Below, one piece after another: positions 7,678 through 15,022 of a stretch of DNA of 33,355 nucleotides (the first letter of the stretch is position 1; each line of letters begins with the position of its first letter). The stretch is from an uncultured Pseudomonadota bacterium (GTDB lineage Bacteria > Pseudomonadota > Gammaproteobacteria > Xanthomonadales > Ahniellaceae). The position numbers were made by a program, and so were the translations under genes. The stretch covers positions 1 through 33,355 of the forward strand of contig CALKUS010000077.1 of assembly GCA_937996755.1 (NCBI GenBank), given 5' to 3'. The notes beneath the pieces are model-generated. The model had not been told where the DNA came from. It saw only the letters and a list, made by a program, of their open reading frames with translations, and made no database searches.

Positions 7678-8254
7678 GCGTCGCTGCGTACTCGGAGAGC
7701 TTGTCTTCCAGCCGTTCGAGCCAGTCGGCGTCGAGCAGCGCCTTGAGCACGCGTCGCACCTCGTACGCGCCGGCCTCTCCCCTGATCTCACGGAGGTAGC
7801 CGAACTCGACCAGTCTGCCGATGCTGCGTTCCGCCTGGTCGACGCGCTTCGCGTCGTTCATGCCTGCCGCCATGAACGGACGCAGTTCCTCGACGAGGTC
7901 CTCGCGCCGGACGACGACGCGCGGATCGCCACCGTGCAGGTCGCGTTCGAGCAGGCGCTTGCGCAGGAGCAGGCACAAAACGCTCTGCCCGAAGGTGAGC
8001 GGACGCCGCGCGACGAGTCGCGGCAGCGCGTCGGTGCCATCTTCCGCGGCGCGTTCGACCTGGCGCAGGAACGCGAAGCCGTCCGTCTCGTCGATGTGCA
8101 GGTTCAGGCCGATCAGGGCGAGGTGGTCGCGCGCGCGGCCCTGCAGCCGCTGCAGCGCGTCCCATTGCGCCGGCTGCTGGTCGGCGTAGAGGACGCCTCG
8201 CAGCAGCGCGATCAGGACGTGGCTCAGCTCGTCGTGAACGGTCTGGTTCGTCAT
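7658..8254 (-). CDS. jetB: Wadjet protein JetB, DUF4194 (MukE/KITE-like) subunit
   Basis: The 198-residue protein matches the DUF4194 family in size, position and pattern: an N-terminal helix LSHVLIALLRGVLYADQQPAQWDALQRL, a central LALIGLNLHIDETDGFAFLRQ, and a C-terminal winged-helix-like part with VVVRREDLVEELRPF and LVEFGYLREI. JetB is the MukE/KITE-like accessory subunit that dimerises, binds the JetA kleisin and contacts DNA; this is known for the family. Its ATG at 8254 is two bases from the jetA stop, and its end overlaps jetC, so the four jet genes are translationally coupled. An alternative name is MksE. Confidence 0.9.
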   Translation of the reverse strand: MTNQTVHDELSHVLIALLRGVLYADQQPAQWDALQRLQGRARDHLALIGLNLHIDETDGFAFLRQVERAAEDGTDALPRLVARRPLTFGQSVLCLLLRKRLLERDLHGGDPRVVVRREDLVEELRPFMAAGMNDAKRVDQAERSIGRLVEFGYLREIRGEAGAYEVRRVLKALLDADWLERLEDKLSEYAATHDIESD

Positions 8255-8256
8255 GG

Positions 8257-9708
8257 TCAGCGCGAGAAGCGCACCTCTGGCAGGTGAACGACGCGCGCGA
8301 TGCCGGAGCGGTCGACGTAGCCGACGTCCTCACGCCGTGCATCGTCGATGCGTGCGCGGAATCCGTCATCGCCGCGGGCGGCGATGCCCAGGTACGCGAC
8401 GAGCTCGGCGAGCCCCTTGTACAACGGGTGCGCGCCGATCAGCTCGGCAAGCGTGAGATCGCCGCCCGAACCCGCGGCGAGCGCGCCGCGGATGCGATCC
8501 AGCAGCTCGCCTTCGTCGACGAAGTGCTGGTCGTAAAGCGCGTCGAGGTCGGGGTCGCCGGCGGCGCTGGCGAGATCGATCGCAGCGAGCGCGCTCGTTC
8601 GCGGTGCGGCGTGCAGTGTCCGCTCCAGCGGTAGCTCGACTGTCGGGTGCGCTGCATCGATCATGGTCAGCGGATCCGGGATGCCCGGCGCGTCGTGAAC
8701 GGCGATCGCAAGACGCTCGATGCGTCGAATCCTCTCGGCGAGACGTCGCGTGTCGAGCAGGTTCTTGTCGGTCAGGAAGCGCCGCAGCTGCGCGACGAGG
8801 CGGTTCGTGCTGCCGAACACACCCTCTGCCGCGGCGACGAGGAAGCCGGACACGCGCGCGAGAAACGGATCGGCGCCGGCCACGGCGTCGGGAAGTGCGT
8901 TGACGCGCTCCACGAGCTCGCGCAGTTCCGCCTGCCGCTGCGGCGACAGCAGGTAGTCCCAGAACGCGCGGAAGCTGCGTCCCTGGTCCGATGCCCAGAT
9001 CACGTCGGACTCGCCGAACACCTGGTCGAGCAGGCTGCCTCGCGAGCCGTCCGCGAGCGCGATGCGCTCGCGAGTCGCGGAGTCGAGCACGCGGAAATTC
9101 TGTTCGACCTGGCGGAAGTCGGACAGCAGCCGGCGCGCCGTTTCTTCCGCTTGCTGGTAGCGTTCTCGCACCTGCGTGGCGTCCAGCACGCTGACCTCGC
9201 CAGCCGCGAGACGGGCGATTTCCGCGTCGAGATCCACGCGTCGCTGACGCAGCACAGCGAGCCGCTCCTCGATGTCGGCGCTTGCGCGGAAGCTCAGTTC
9301 GCGCAACTGCTCGAACAGCGCGATCAGACGCGACTCCGTACCGACGAAGGCACGTTCCTCCAGGCTGCGCAGCCATTCGATGGCGCGCTCGGTGGACGGC
9401 GTCAGGTCGTACGACGGCTCGTCGTCCGTGCCTTCGTAATACTTGCGCAACCAGGGCGTCGCGCCTGCCGTCCAGTCGTCGAGATACTGCTTCGCGCTGC
9501 GCGGATAGGCGCCATCGCCGAGCTCCTCGCGCAACCCGTGCAGGTGGTCGTCGAGGGTCGCCACGAGCTCCGCATGACGGATCGATCGCCGATTCGGCAC
9601 GAGGTAGGTGCGATCGAGGAAGCCCACGATCAGGGGCATATGGTCGGCCGCGAGCAGACGCAGCGCCGGATGCGTGCGCCGGATACGGTCCAGGCGGTCA
9701 TGGTCCAT
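8257..9708 (-). CDS. jetA: Wadjet protein JetA, DUF3375 kleisin subunit
   Basis: The 483-residue protein is the DUF3375 (MksF-like) kleisin that bridges JetC heads and recruits JetB. Features seen are an N-terminal helical region (TYLVPNRRSIRHAELVATLDDHL), a long coiled coil around residues 130-220 (LEERAFVGTESRLIALFEQL and EERLAVLRQRRVDLDAEIARL), a conserved-looking SLLDQVFGESDVIWASDQGRSF block, and a C-terminal winged-helix-like end with HPLYKGLAELVAYL. It is the first gene of the operon and starts at the only sensible ATG (9708). No good Shine-Dalgarno is seen. The start is only 226 bases from the tRNA-Phe fragment, so its promoter must lie in that short interval. Confidence 0.92.
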   Translation of the reverse strand: MDHDRLDRIRRTHPALRLLAADHMPLIVGFLDRTYLVPNRRSIRHAELVATLDDHLHGLREELGDGAYPRSAKQYLDDWTAGATPWLRKYYEGTDDEPSYDLTPSTERAIEWLRSLEERAFVGTESRLIALFEQLRELSFRASADIEERLAVLRQRRVDLDAEIARLAAGEVSVLDATQVRERYQQAEETARRLLSDFRQVEQNFRVLDSATRERIALADGSRGSLLDQVFGESDVIWASDQGRSFRAFWDYLLSPQRQAELRELVERVNALPDAVAGADPFLARVSGFLVAAAEGVFGSTNRLVAQLRRFLTDKNLLDTRRLAERIRRIERLAIAVHDAPGIPDPLTMIDAAHPTVELPLERTLHAAPRTSALAAIDLASAAGDPDLDALYDQHFVDEGELLDRIRGALAAGSGGDLTLAELIGAHPLYKGLAELVAYLGIAARGDDGFRARIDDARREDVGYVDRSGIARVVHLPEVRFSR

Positions 9709-9934
9709 TGCGATGTCGCGTTGCTAAGGCGGGCGCATGCAACGATATCCGCGGGCGTCGTGGCATGGCGAGCGGGTCGAAGGCCTCCGCTGGTCGCCGG
9801 CACAGTGGCGGTAGACCCCTCAGCTTCAGCCAGCTTCGATCGCTTCCGTAACCCGTTGATTTTGTGACAAAGAGCGGCGCCGACTACGTTGCCTCGACTA
9901 GCCTTGTCTTTCAATGAATTGCGTCCTCCGCCAC
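9709..9934. other. Intergenic region between jetA and the tRNA fragment
   Basis: No convincing gene is seen on either strand. A short plus-strand frame from the ATG at 9737 (about 25 codons, MQRYPRASWH) and the antisense frames across it have no visible family or ribosome binding site. The promoter of the jetABCD operon should lie here on the minus strand, but I could not place convincing -35 and -10 boxes. Confidence 0.4.
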
Positions 9935-9982
9935 GGACTGAAAATCCCCGTGTCGGCGGTTCAATCCCGTCCCTGGCCACCA
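9935..9982 (+). repeat. 3' fragment of a tRNA-Phe gene, probable attachment site (att) of an integrated element
   Basis: The fragment carries the anticodon loop CTGAAAA (9938-9944, anticodon GAA at 9940-9942), the 3' anticodon stem TCCCC, the variable loop GTGTC, a full T arm (stem GGCGG 9955-9959, loop TTCAATC, stem CCGTC 9967-9971), the 3' acceptor strand CCTGGCC (9972-9978), discriminator A and CCA (9980-9982). The 5' half is absent: upstream bases contain no GGCCAGG acceptor strand and no D arm, and the anticodon stem pairs for only three bases. A tRNA 3' end without its 5' half is the typical scar left where an element inserted into the tRNA. Given its orientation, the element lies to the left and ordinary chromosome to the right. 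Confidence 0.85.
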
Positions 9983-10087
9983 ATTCCTTCTTATGCGACC
10001 CGGTTCCTGCACTGCGGGGGAGGCGGGGGTTTTGCGCGCGAACGATCGCCGCGCCGTCCCGCCTCCGAACCCGATGTAGCTCTGGCG

Positions 10088-10990
10088 CTACTCGAAGCCA
10101 TTCGCGAACTGCGCGCCACTGATCGTCCCCGCGTAGACGATCGCATTGAGCAGGATCTGGAAGTTGTTGCCCGGCCCGAGCGCATTCGGCTGGTATTCGC
10201 CGGGCTGGTAGACGATCACGACGCCGCTCCACGTGCTGCGGCGCTGCTCGTAACCGAGGATGTGCGTCGTGCCGTTGTCGGCGTAATTGCTCGCGAACAG
10301 CGGGCGCACCGTGCCCGGCGACGGCAGCAGCACGAGCGACGGGTAGCGCTCGTCGGGCGTGTTGTTGAAGAACGGGTAGCTTGCGTTCGGCACGCCGACC
10401 GCCGCGTCGGCGTACGCGATGTTTCCCGCGTACGTGATTCCATTCGTGGTGATGAAGTGCCCCGGCGCGACGTCGACGACGTTCTGGCCGGTCACGGTGT
10501 CGTACGGCACGTTGCCGGTCGCCTCGCCGTGCAGCAGCGCCTGCATCGCTTCCTTGCCGGCCGTGCGGTAGATGCCGTGGTGGAACGACACGACGCCGCC
10601 ACCCGCGGCGAGGAATGCGTCCACGGCCGCGACGAACGCCGCTTGTCGCCCGCCGGGGTCTGTACCCGTTTCCGGGATGCGATGCGCGAAGTACACGAGC
10701 ACGTCGTACGTGCGCGGCAACGCGAGCAGCGCCGTGGCCTGCTCGAGCTGGTCGGTCGGAATTTCGCGAACGGCGTTCGCGTCCGCCGCGAGGTTCAGCG
10801 CGCTCGCGCCGAGCAGCGCGACGCGGATCTCGCCGGGCTGCGTGAGCAGTTCCGGCGGCAGGCCGTGCGGGTTCACTTCGTCGCTGACGATGAGGATGCG
10901 CAGCGGCGGATGCGGCGGCAACACCTGCGCGTGCACCGCCGCGGAGGCGAGCAGCAGTAAGACGCTTGCAGGAGCCGCGATTCGCCACAC
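10088..10990 (-). CDS. Exported ThuA-like / glutamine amidotransferase-fold protein
   Basis: This 300-residue protein begins with a cleavable signal peptide (MWRIAAPASVLLLLASAAVHA, cut before QVLPPH). The mature part has a Rossmann-like start LRILIVSDEVNPHG, then YDVLVYFAHRIPE, FLAAGGGVVSFHHGIY (about 130-145) and a long beta-rich end with ITTNGITYAGNIAYADAAVG and THILGYEQRR. A G-G-G-x-V-x-x-H-H-G/A block followed by a HxI...I and a late gly-tyr-E-rich segment is typical of ThuA-like proteins, a class I amidotransferase-like fold seen in sugar metabolism proteins and often secreted. Function is not known. It is transcribed away from the glycosyltransferase gene and is the first gene beyond the tRNA scar. 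Confidence 0.6.
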   Translation of the reverse strand: MWRIAAPASVLLLLASAAVHAQVLPPHPPLRILIVSDEVNPHGLPPELLTQPGEIRVALLGASALNLAADANAVREIPTDQLEQATALLALPRTYDVLVYFAHRIPETGTDPGGRQAAFVAAVDAFLAAGGGVVSFHHGIYRTAGKEAMQALLHGEATGNVPYDTVTGQNVVDVAPGHFITTNGITYAGNIAYADAAVGVPNASYPFFNNTPDERYPSLVLLPSPGTVRPLFASNYADNGTTHILGYEQRRSTWSGVVIVYQPGEYQPNALGPGNNFQILLNAIVYAGTISGAQFANGFE

Positions 10991-11098
10991 GGGGAGACGC
11001 TAGCATCGCGCCGGTGGCACGTGGTCCAGGCGTTCCCCGTGCGGTAATGAAAATCCGACGGGCTCGGTGCGAAAATCGCGGGATTCCCGGGGAAGCCC

Positions 11099-12598
11099 AT
11101 GCCTGATCCGATCCAATCGTCGCAGCCGGCTCGCCGCTGGCCAGCGTGGCTGCTGGTCGCGTTGATCGCGACGCTCGCGCTGGCGTTGCTCGGCAGCCGC
11201 GGGATCTGGGATCCCGACGAAGGCCGCTACACCAACGTCGCGCTGAACATGCTCGACAGCGGCGACTGGATCGACCTCAAGCGCAACGAGCACACCGGGC
11301 ACTGGACGAAGCCGCCGCTGACGTACTGGGCCATCGCGGCGAGCGTCTCCGCGTTCGGGCGCGACCCGATGGCCGCACGACTGCCGATGGCGCTTTCGTA
11401 CCTCGCGTGCGCGTGGCTCGCCGCGCTGATCGCGCGCCGCCTTGCGCCCGGCGGCGAGCGCGTCGCGGCGCTCGCGTTCGCGACGATGCTGCTGCCGTTC
11501 GGCGCATCGCAACTGGTGACCACGGATTTCGTGCTCGCGATGTTCCAGACCGCGGGCATGCTCGCCTACGTCGAGTCGCGCTGGGGCGAGGCGCGGCTGT
11601 CGAAGCGCTGGGTGTTCGCGATGTGGCTCGCGTTCGCACTGGCGTTCCTCACGAAAGGGCCGCCCGCGCTCGTGCCGCTGCTCGGGGTAGTCGTGTTCCA
11701 GTGGCTCGTGCCGCAGCGCGACCGCGCGACGCTCTGGTCGCCCGTGGCGTTGCTCGCGTTCGCGGTCGTCGCGCTGCCGTGGTTCATCGCGGTGACTGCG
11801 CGGCACCCGGGCCTGCTCGCGCACTTCGTCGGCTCCGAGATCGTCGAGCGCGTCGCGACCGATCGTTTCGAGCGCCACGGCTCGTGGTACGGCTGGCTGC
11901 AGGTATACGTGCCGACGCTCGTCGTCGGCACGCTGCCGTGGACGTTCGTCCTCTGGCGCTGGATCCGCGGCGAAGGGCGCGCAGTGCGCGGCTGGCGAGA
12001 TCCATCGGCGCGGCGCATCGATGCCGACGTCGTGCTGCTGCTTTGCTGGATCGTGGTGCCGCTCGCGGTGTTCTGCATCGCGCGCTCGCGCCTGCCGCTC
12101 TACGTCCTCTCGCTGTTCGTTCCTCTTGCGTTGCTCGTCGCGCGGCAGGTGCGCACATTGCCCCCGTGGCCGCGCATCGCGCTCTGGTGCGCGTTGCTGC
12201 TGGCGATCAAGGTCGCCGCCGCGAACTGGACCACGCACAAGGACGCAGAGGCGTGGGCCGACGCGATCCGTACCCGCGCGCCGTTCGCCGTCGAGAAAGT
12301 GGTGTTCGTCGAGGACATGGCCCGTTACGGGCTCAACCTCCACCTCGGCGCCGAGATCGAGAAGCTGTCGCGCGCGCCCGTGCCCGATTCGCGGTTCAAC
12401 CCGGAGTACGACGAGACGCTCGCGGACGAGCTCCACGAGCGCGATCCCGGCGTCGTGTGGGTGGTGAGGGAGAAGGACTGGGACGCCGTGCGCGCGCACA
12501 TCGCCGAGGCCGGATTCCACGCCAGCGCGCTCGGCTCGCCCTACCAGGGTCGCGTGATCTTCTCGGTCGCCCCGCAATCCATCGCTTCATCGCGATAA
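11099..12598 (+). CDS. ArnT/PMT-type integral membrane glycosyltransferase
   Basis: The 499-residue protein is a polytopic membrane enzyme of the GT-C superfamily (ArnT/PMT-like, polyprenyl-phosphate-sugar dependent). After a short cytosolic start and first helix (LLVALIATLALALLG) comes the family motif GIWDPDEGRYTNVALNML at 35-52, whose Asp40-Glu41 pair is the predicted catalytic site. HTGHWTKPPLTYW follows at about 64-76, and AFLTKGPPALVPLLGVV later. About ten or more hydrophobic helices and a soluble C-terminal periplasmic domain are seen. Known relatives transfer aminoarabinose to lipid A or mannose to proteins; the substrate here cannot be told. It ends 40 bases before the riboswitch and is probably a separate unit. 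Length fits the family. Confidence 0.85.
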   Translation: MPDPIQSSQPARRWPAWLLVALIATLALALLGSRGIWDPDEGRYTNVALNMLDSGDWIDLKRNEHTGHWTKPPLTYWAIAASVSAFGRDPMAARLPMALSYLACAWLAALIARRLAPGGERVAALAFATMLLPFGASQLVTTDFVLAMFQTAGMLAYVESRWGEARLSKRWVFAMWLAFALAFLTKGPPALVPLLGVVVFQWLVPQRDRATLWSPVALLAFAVVALPWFIAVTARHPGLLAHFVGSEIVERVATDRFERHGSWYGWLQVYVPTLVVGTLPWTFVLWRWIRGEGRAVRGWRDPSARRIDADVVLLLCWIVVPLAVFCIARSRLPLYVLSLFVPLALLVARQVRTLPPWPRIALWCALLLAIKVAAANWTTHKDAEAWADAIRTRAPFAVEKVVFVEDMARYGLNLHLGAEIEKLSRAPVPDSRFNPEYDETLADELHERDPGVVWVVREKDWDAVRAHIAEAGFHASALGSPYQGRVIFSVAPQSIASSR

Positions 12599-12603
12599 AG
12601 CGA

Positions 12604-12632
12604 TTGACAAGGCTCGTGGTGCGGTGGCAACC
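12604..12632 (+). promoter_or_regulatory. Probable promoter of the methionine operon
   Basis: A perfect -35 box TTGACA lies at 12604-12609. At the right spacing is only a weak -10 (GCAACC, about 12627-12632). A start near 12638 would place the 5' end exactly at the riboswitch P1 helix, which supports this position. Confidence 0.45.
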
Positions 12633-12636
12633 TGCG

Positions 12637-12750
12637 CGCACCATCGAGACCGGCTGAGGGACAGGCCCTTGGAAGCCGGGGCAACCCGCGACGTGCAAGC
12701 GTCGTAGGGTGCCAATTCCTGCGGCGACTGGATCGCCGGCAGATGGAGAC
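12637..12750 (+). promoter_or_regulatory. SAM-I type (S-box) riboswitch
   Basis: The leader shows the SAM-I core in order: P1 5' strand CCATC (12641-12645) followed by GAGA, then GAGGGACAGGCCC (12656-12668), GAAGCCGGGGCAACCC, a variable hairpin CGACGTGCAAGCGTCG, GGGTGCCAATTCCTGC (12707-12722), a P4 hairpin, and the P1 3' strand GATGG (12742-12746). Each block matches the known consensus (GAGGGA.GGCCC, GGCAACC, GGTGC.AATTCC). S-adenosylmethionine binding should switch off the three methionine genes downstream. Confidence 0.93.
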
Positions 12751-12789
12751 GTGCGTGCACCGCTCATGCGGTGCGCCGCAGGACTCGAT

Positions 12790-12812
12790 GGCTCTCTCAT
12801 TCCGATGGAGCC
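12790..12812 (+). promoter_or_regulatory. Shine-Dalgarno sequestering hairpin of the riboswitch (expression platform)
   Basis: GGCTCT (12790-12795) can pair with GGAGCC (12807-12812) around an 11-base loop. The 3' strand contains GGAG, the ribosome binding site five bases before the metX ATG. No terminator with a U-run follows the aptamer, so control is probably at translation. A second hairpin, GCACCGC-TCAT-GCGGTGC (12757-12774), lies between aptamer and sequestor and may take part in the switch. Confidence 0.6.
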
Positions 12813-12815
12813 GCC

Positions 12816-13835
12816 ATGAGCACTGCACTCGCCGCCCCGCTTCGCGCCGCGCCACGCGCACCGATCACCCCGCAGCCCGCACCGACCGCCGAGCGCGGCG
12901 AAGTGGCGTTCGAGCTCGCGATGCGGCACGCGGGCACGCGGCGCGTCGTGCTCCGCTACGAGATATCCGGCGCTGCGAGCGCGCCGTTGCTGCTGGTCGC
13001 CGGCGGCATCTCGGCGCATCGGCATGTGCGTGCGCACGCCTGCGACGAAACCGCTGGGTGGTGGGAAAGCCAGAGCGGCGAAGGAGCGTTCCTGCATCCG
13101 GAGCGTTCCCGCGTCATCGGCTTCGACTGGCTCGGCGCGGACGGCACGCTCGACGCCGTGATCGACCCGGCCGACCAGGCCGACGGGTTCGCGCTGGCGC
13201 TGGACGCGCTGGGCATCGCACGAGTCGACGCGTTCGTCGGCGCTTCGTACGGCGCGATGGTCGCGCTGCAGTTCGCGGCGCGCCACGCGGGCCGCGTCGG
13301 GCGCGTCGTGGCGATCGGCGGCGCGCATCGCGCGCATCCGTGGTCGAGCGCGCTGCGCGCAGTGCAGCGTCGCGCGGTCGTGCTCGGCGCGTTGCAGTTC
13401 GACGAACGCCACGGGCTCGCCCTCGCACGGCAGCTCGCCATGCTGTCGTATCGCACCCCGGCCGAGTTCGACGCGCGCTTCGCCGCCTGTCGCGTTGCCG
13501 GCGACCACGTGCGCGCCGACGCCGAGGACTACCTGGAGCACTGCGCCGAAGCGTGGCTCGAGCGCGCGACGGCGACGGGCTTCCTGCGCCTGTCGGAATC
13601 GATCGACCTGCAATGCGTCGATCCGCGCGACGTGCGCGTACCGCTCACCGTCGTGGCCGTGCGCCAGGACCTGCTCGTGCCCGTCGACGACCTGCGCGCG
13701 CTCGCGCGCCGCGCCGGCGGCGCATGCGAGCTGCACGTGATCGACTCGCGCTACGGCCACGATGCGTTCCTCAAGGAACCCGAGGCGATCGGCGCGATCG
13801 TCGCGCAGGCGCTCGCCGCGGGAGCCGTGGCATGA
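12816..13835 (+). CDS. metX: Homoserine O-acyltransferase, MetX type (probably succinyltransferase)
   Basis: This 339-residue alpha/beta hydrolase makes O-acyl-homoserine, the first committed step of methionine synthesis. The nucleophile elbow is VGASYGAMVAL with Ser144; Asp285 in VRQDLLVP and His315 in RYGHDAF complete the Ser-Asp-His triad. The LLVAGGISAHRHV oxyanion region and FDWLGADGT are also visible. The start at 12816 has GGAG at 12807 as its ribosome site; an upstream in-frame ATG at 12771 lies inside the regulatory leader. MetX family members use either acetyl-CoA or succinyl-CoA, and the sequence alone does not settle which, though relatives in Xanthomonadales are succinyltransferases. 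The stop overlaps the next gene in ATGA, and the operon is under the SAM riboswitch. Confidence 0.9.
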   Translation: MSTALAAPLRAAPRAPITPQPAPTAERGEVAFELAMRHAGTRRVVLRYEISGAASAPLLLVAGGISAHRHVRAHACDETAGWWESQSGEGAFLHPERSRVIGFDWLGADGTLDAVIDPADQADGFALALDALGIARVDAFVGASYGAMVALQFAARHAGRVGRVVAIGGAHRAHPWSSALRAVQRRAVVLGALQFDERHGLALARQLAMLSYRTPAEFDARFAACRVAGDHVRADAEDYLEHCAEAWLERATATGFLRLSESIDLQCVDPRDVRVPLTVVAVRQDLLVPVDDLRALARRAGGACELHVIDSRYGHDAFLKEPEAIGAIVAQALAAGAVA

Positions 13836-15022
13836 CGCGCGCGACGAACCGGCTACACGCCGCCACGCGCGCGGTGCGCGCGGGCATCGACGCCGATCCC
13901 GCGTACGGCGCCGTCACGCCGAACCTCGTGCTGTCGGCGAACTTCAGCTTCGCCGGCTTCGGCCAGAAGCGCGCGTACGACTACACGCGCAGCGGCAATC
14001 CCACGCGCGACGCGCTCGCGGCAGCCATCGCGTCGCTCGAAGGCGCGGCTGGCGGCGTGGTCACGGCAACGGGCATGGCGGCCGTCGCGCTCGTCGCGCA
14101 GGCGCTGCTGCCGCACGGCGCGCGCGTGATGCTCGCGCACGACGCGTACGGCGGCACATGGCGCCTGTTCCACGCGTTCGCGGCGCGCGGCGCCATCGAC
14201 CTGATGTTCGCGGACCTCACCAGCGGCGTCGCGGCGTTCGACGCCGGCACCGCGCTCGTCTGGATCGAAACGCCGTCCAATCCGCTGCTGCGCATCACCG
14301 ACCTCGACGAGGTGATCGCGGCGGCGCATGCGGCCGGCGCGCTCGTCGTGGTGGACAACACGTTCCTGTCGCCGGCGCTGCAGCAGCCGATCGCGCACGG
14401 CGCCGACCTCGTCGTGCACTCGACGACCAAGTACATCAACGGCCACAGCGACGTGGTCGGCGGCGCGGTCGTGGCGCGCGATCCCGCCGTGTGCGAACGG
14501 CTCGCGTGGTGGGCGAACGCGCTCGGCGTCACGGGCTCACCGTTCGATGCGCTGCTCACGCTGCGCGGGTTACGTACGCTCGACGCGCGACTCGCCGTGC
14601 ACGAGCGCAACGCGGCCGCGCTCGTCGCGCTGCTCGAAGGGCACGAGGCAGTGAGCGCCGTGCACTATCCGGGGCTGCGCACGCATCCGGGCCACGCGCT
14701 CGCGCGACGCCAGCAGTCCGGCTTCGGCGGCATGCTCTCGTTCGAGCTCGCTGGCGGCGAGGCGGCGGTGCGCGCGCTGGTCGACGGGCTCGAGTGCTTC
14801 ACGCTGGCCGAATCGCTCGGCGGCGTGGAAAGCCTGGTCGCGCACCCGGCGACGATGACGCACGCGTCGATGTCGCCCGAGGCGCGCGCAGCCGCCGGCA
14901 TCACCACGGGACTGCTGCGCGTGTCGGCCGGTATCGAGCATGCCGACGACCTCGTCGCGGACCTGTCGGCCGGCCTCGAGCGCGCACGTCGCGCGAGTCG
15001 TCCCGAGAGGAAACGCGCATGA
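13832..15022 (+). CDS. metB: Cystathionine gamma-synthase type PLP enzyme
   Basis: The 396-residue protein is a Cys/Met-metabolism PLP enzyme. Visible features are the YDYTRSGNPTRDAL substrate loop (49-62), ATGMAAV (79-85), WIETPSNPLLRITD (144-157), VVVDNTFLSP and the Schiff-base lysine in HSTTKYINGHSD (Lys200), with the C-terminal ESLGGVESLVAHPATMTH and GLLRVSAGIE. Together with MetX it should turn O-succinylhomoserine plus cysteine into cystathionine; direct sulfhydrylation (MetZ type) is an alternative that sequence pattern alone cannot exclude. The ATG at 13832 overlaps the metX stop, with GGAG eight bases upstream, and its stop overlaps the next start in ATGA. Confidence 0.9.
   Translation: MTRATNRLHAATRAVRAGIDADPAYGAVTPNLVLSANFSFAGFGQKRAYDYTRSGNPTRDALAAAIASLEGAAGGVVTATGMAAVALVAQALLPHGARVMLAHDAYGGTWRLFHAFAARGAIDLMFADLTSGVAAFDAGTALVWIETPSNPLLRITDLDEVIAAAHAAGALVVVDNTFLSPALQQPIAHGADLVVHSTTKYINGHSDVVGGAVVARDPAVCERLAWWANALGVTGSPFDALLTLRGLRTLDARLAVHERNAAALVALLEGHEAVSAVHYPGLRTHPGHALARRQQSGFGGMLSFELAGGEAAVRALVDGLECFTLAESLGGVESLVAHPATMTHASMSPEARAAAGITTGLLRVSAGIEHADDLVADLSAGLERARRASRPERKRA

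Noticed and set aside
4312..7746. Plus-strand frames of 418 and 578 codons opposite jetC
   Set aside because: They mirror the coiled-coil codons of jetC, show no ribosome site and no family pattern.
9900..9982. Complete tRNA-Phe gene
   Set aside because: The 5' half is missing: no GGCCAGG acceptor strand or D arm precedes the anticodon loop, and the anticodon stem pairs for three bases only.
9630..11006. Long minus-strand frame across the tRNA fragment (reading VARDGIEPPTRGFSV)
   Set aside because: This peptide is the well-known spurious antisense product of tRNA 3' ends at integration sites. The frame also overlaps the jetA start and the ThuA-like gene in another frame.
12757..12774. Hairpin read as a Rho-independent terminator after the riboswitch
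   Set aside because: There is no run of T after the stem, and the next gene's ribosome site is masked by a separate hairpin, so a translational switch fits better.
12743..13831. N-terminal extension of the metB frame to 759 codons
   Set aside because: The extension is Arg-rich and out of frame with metX, whose triad is intact. The true metB start is the ATGA overlap at 13832.
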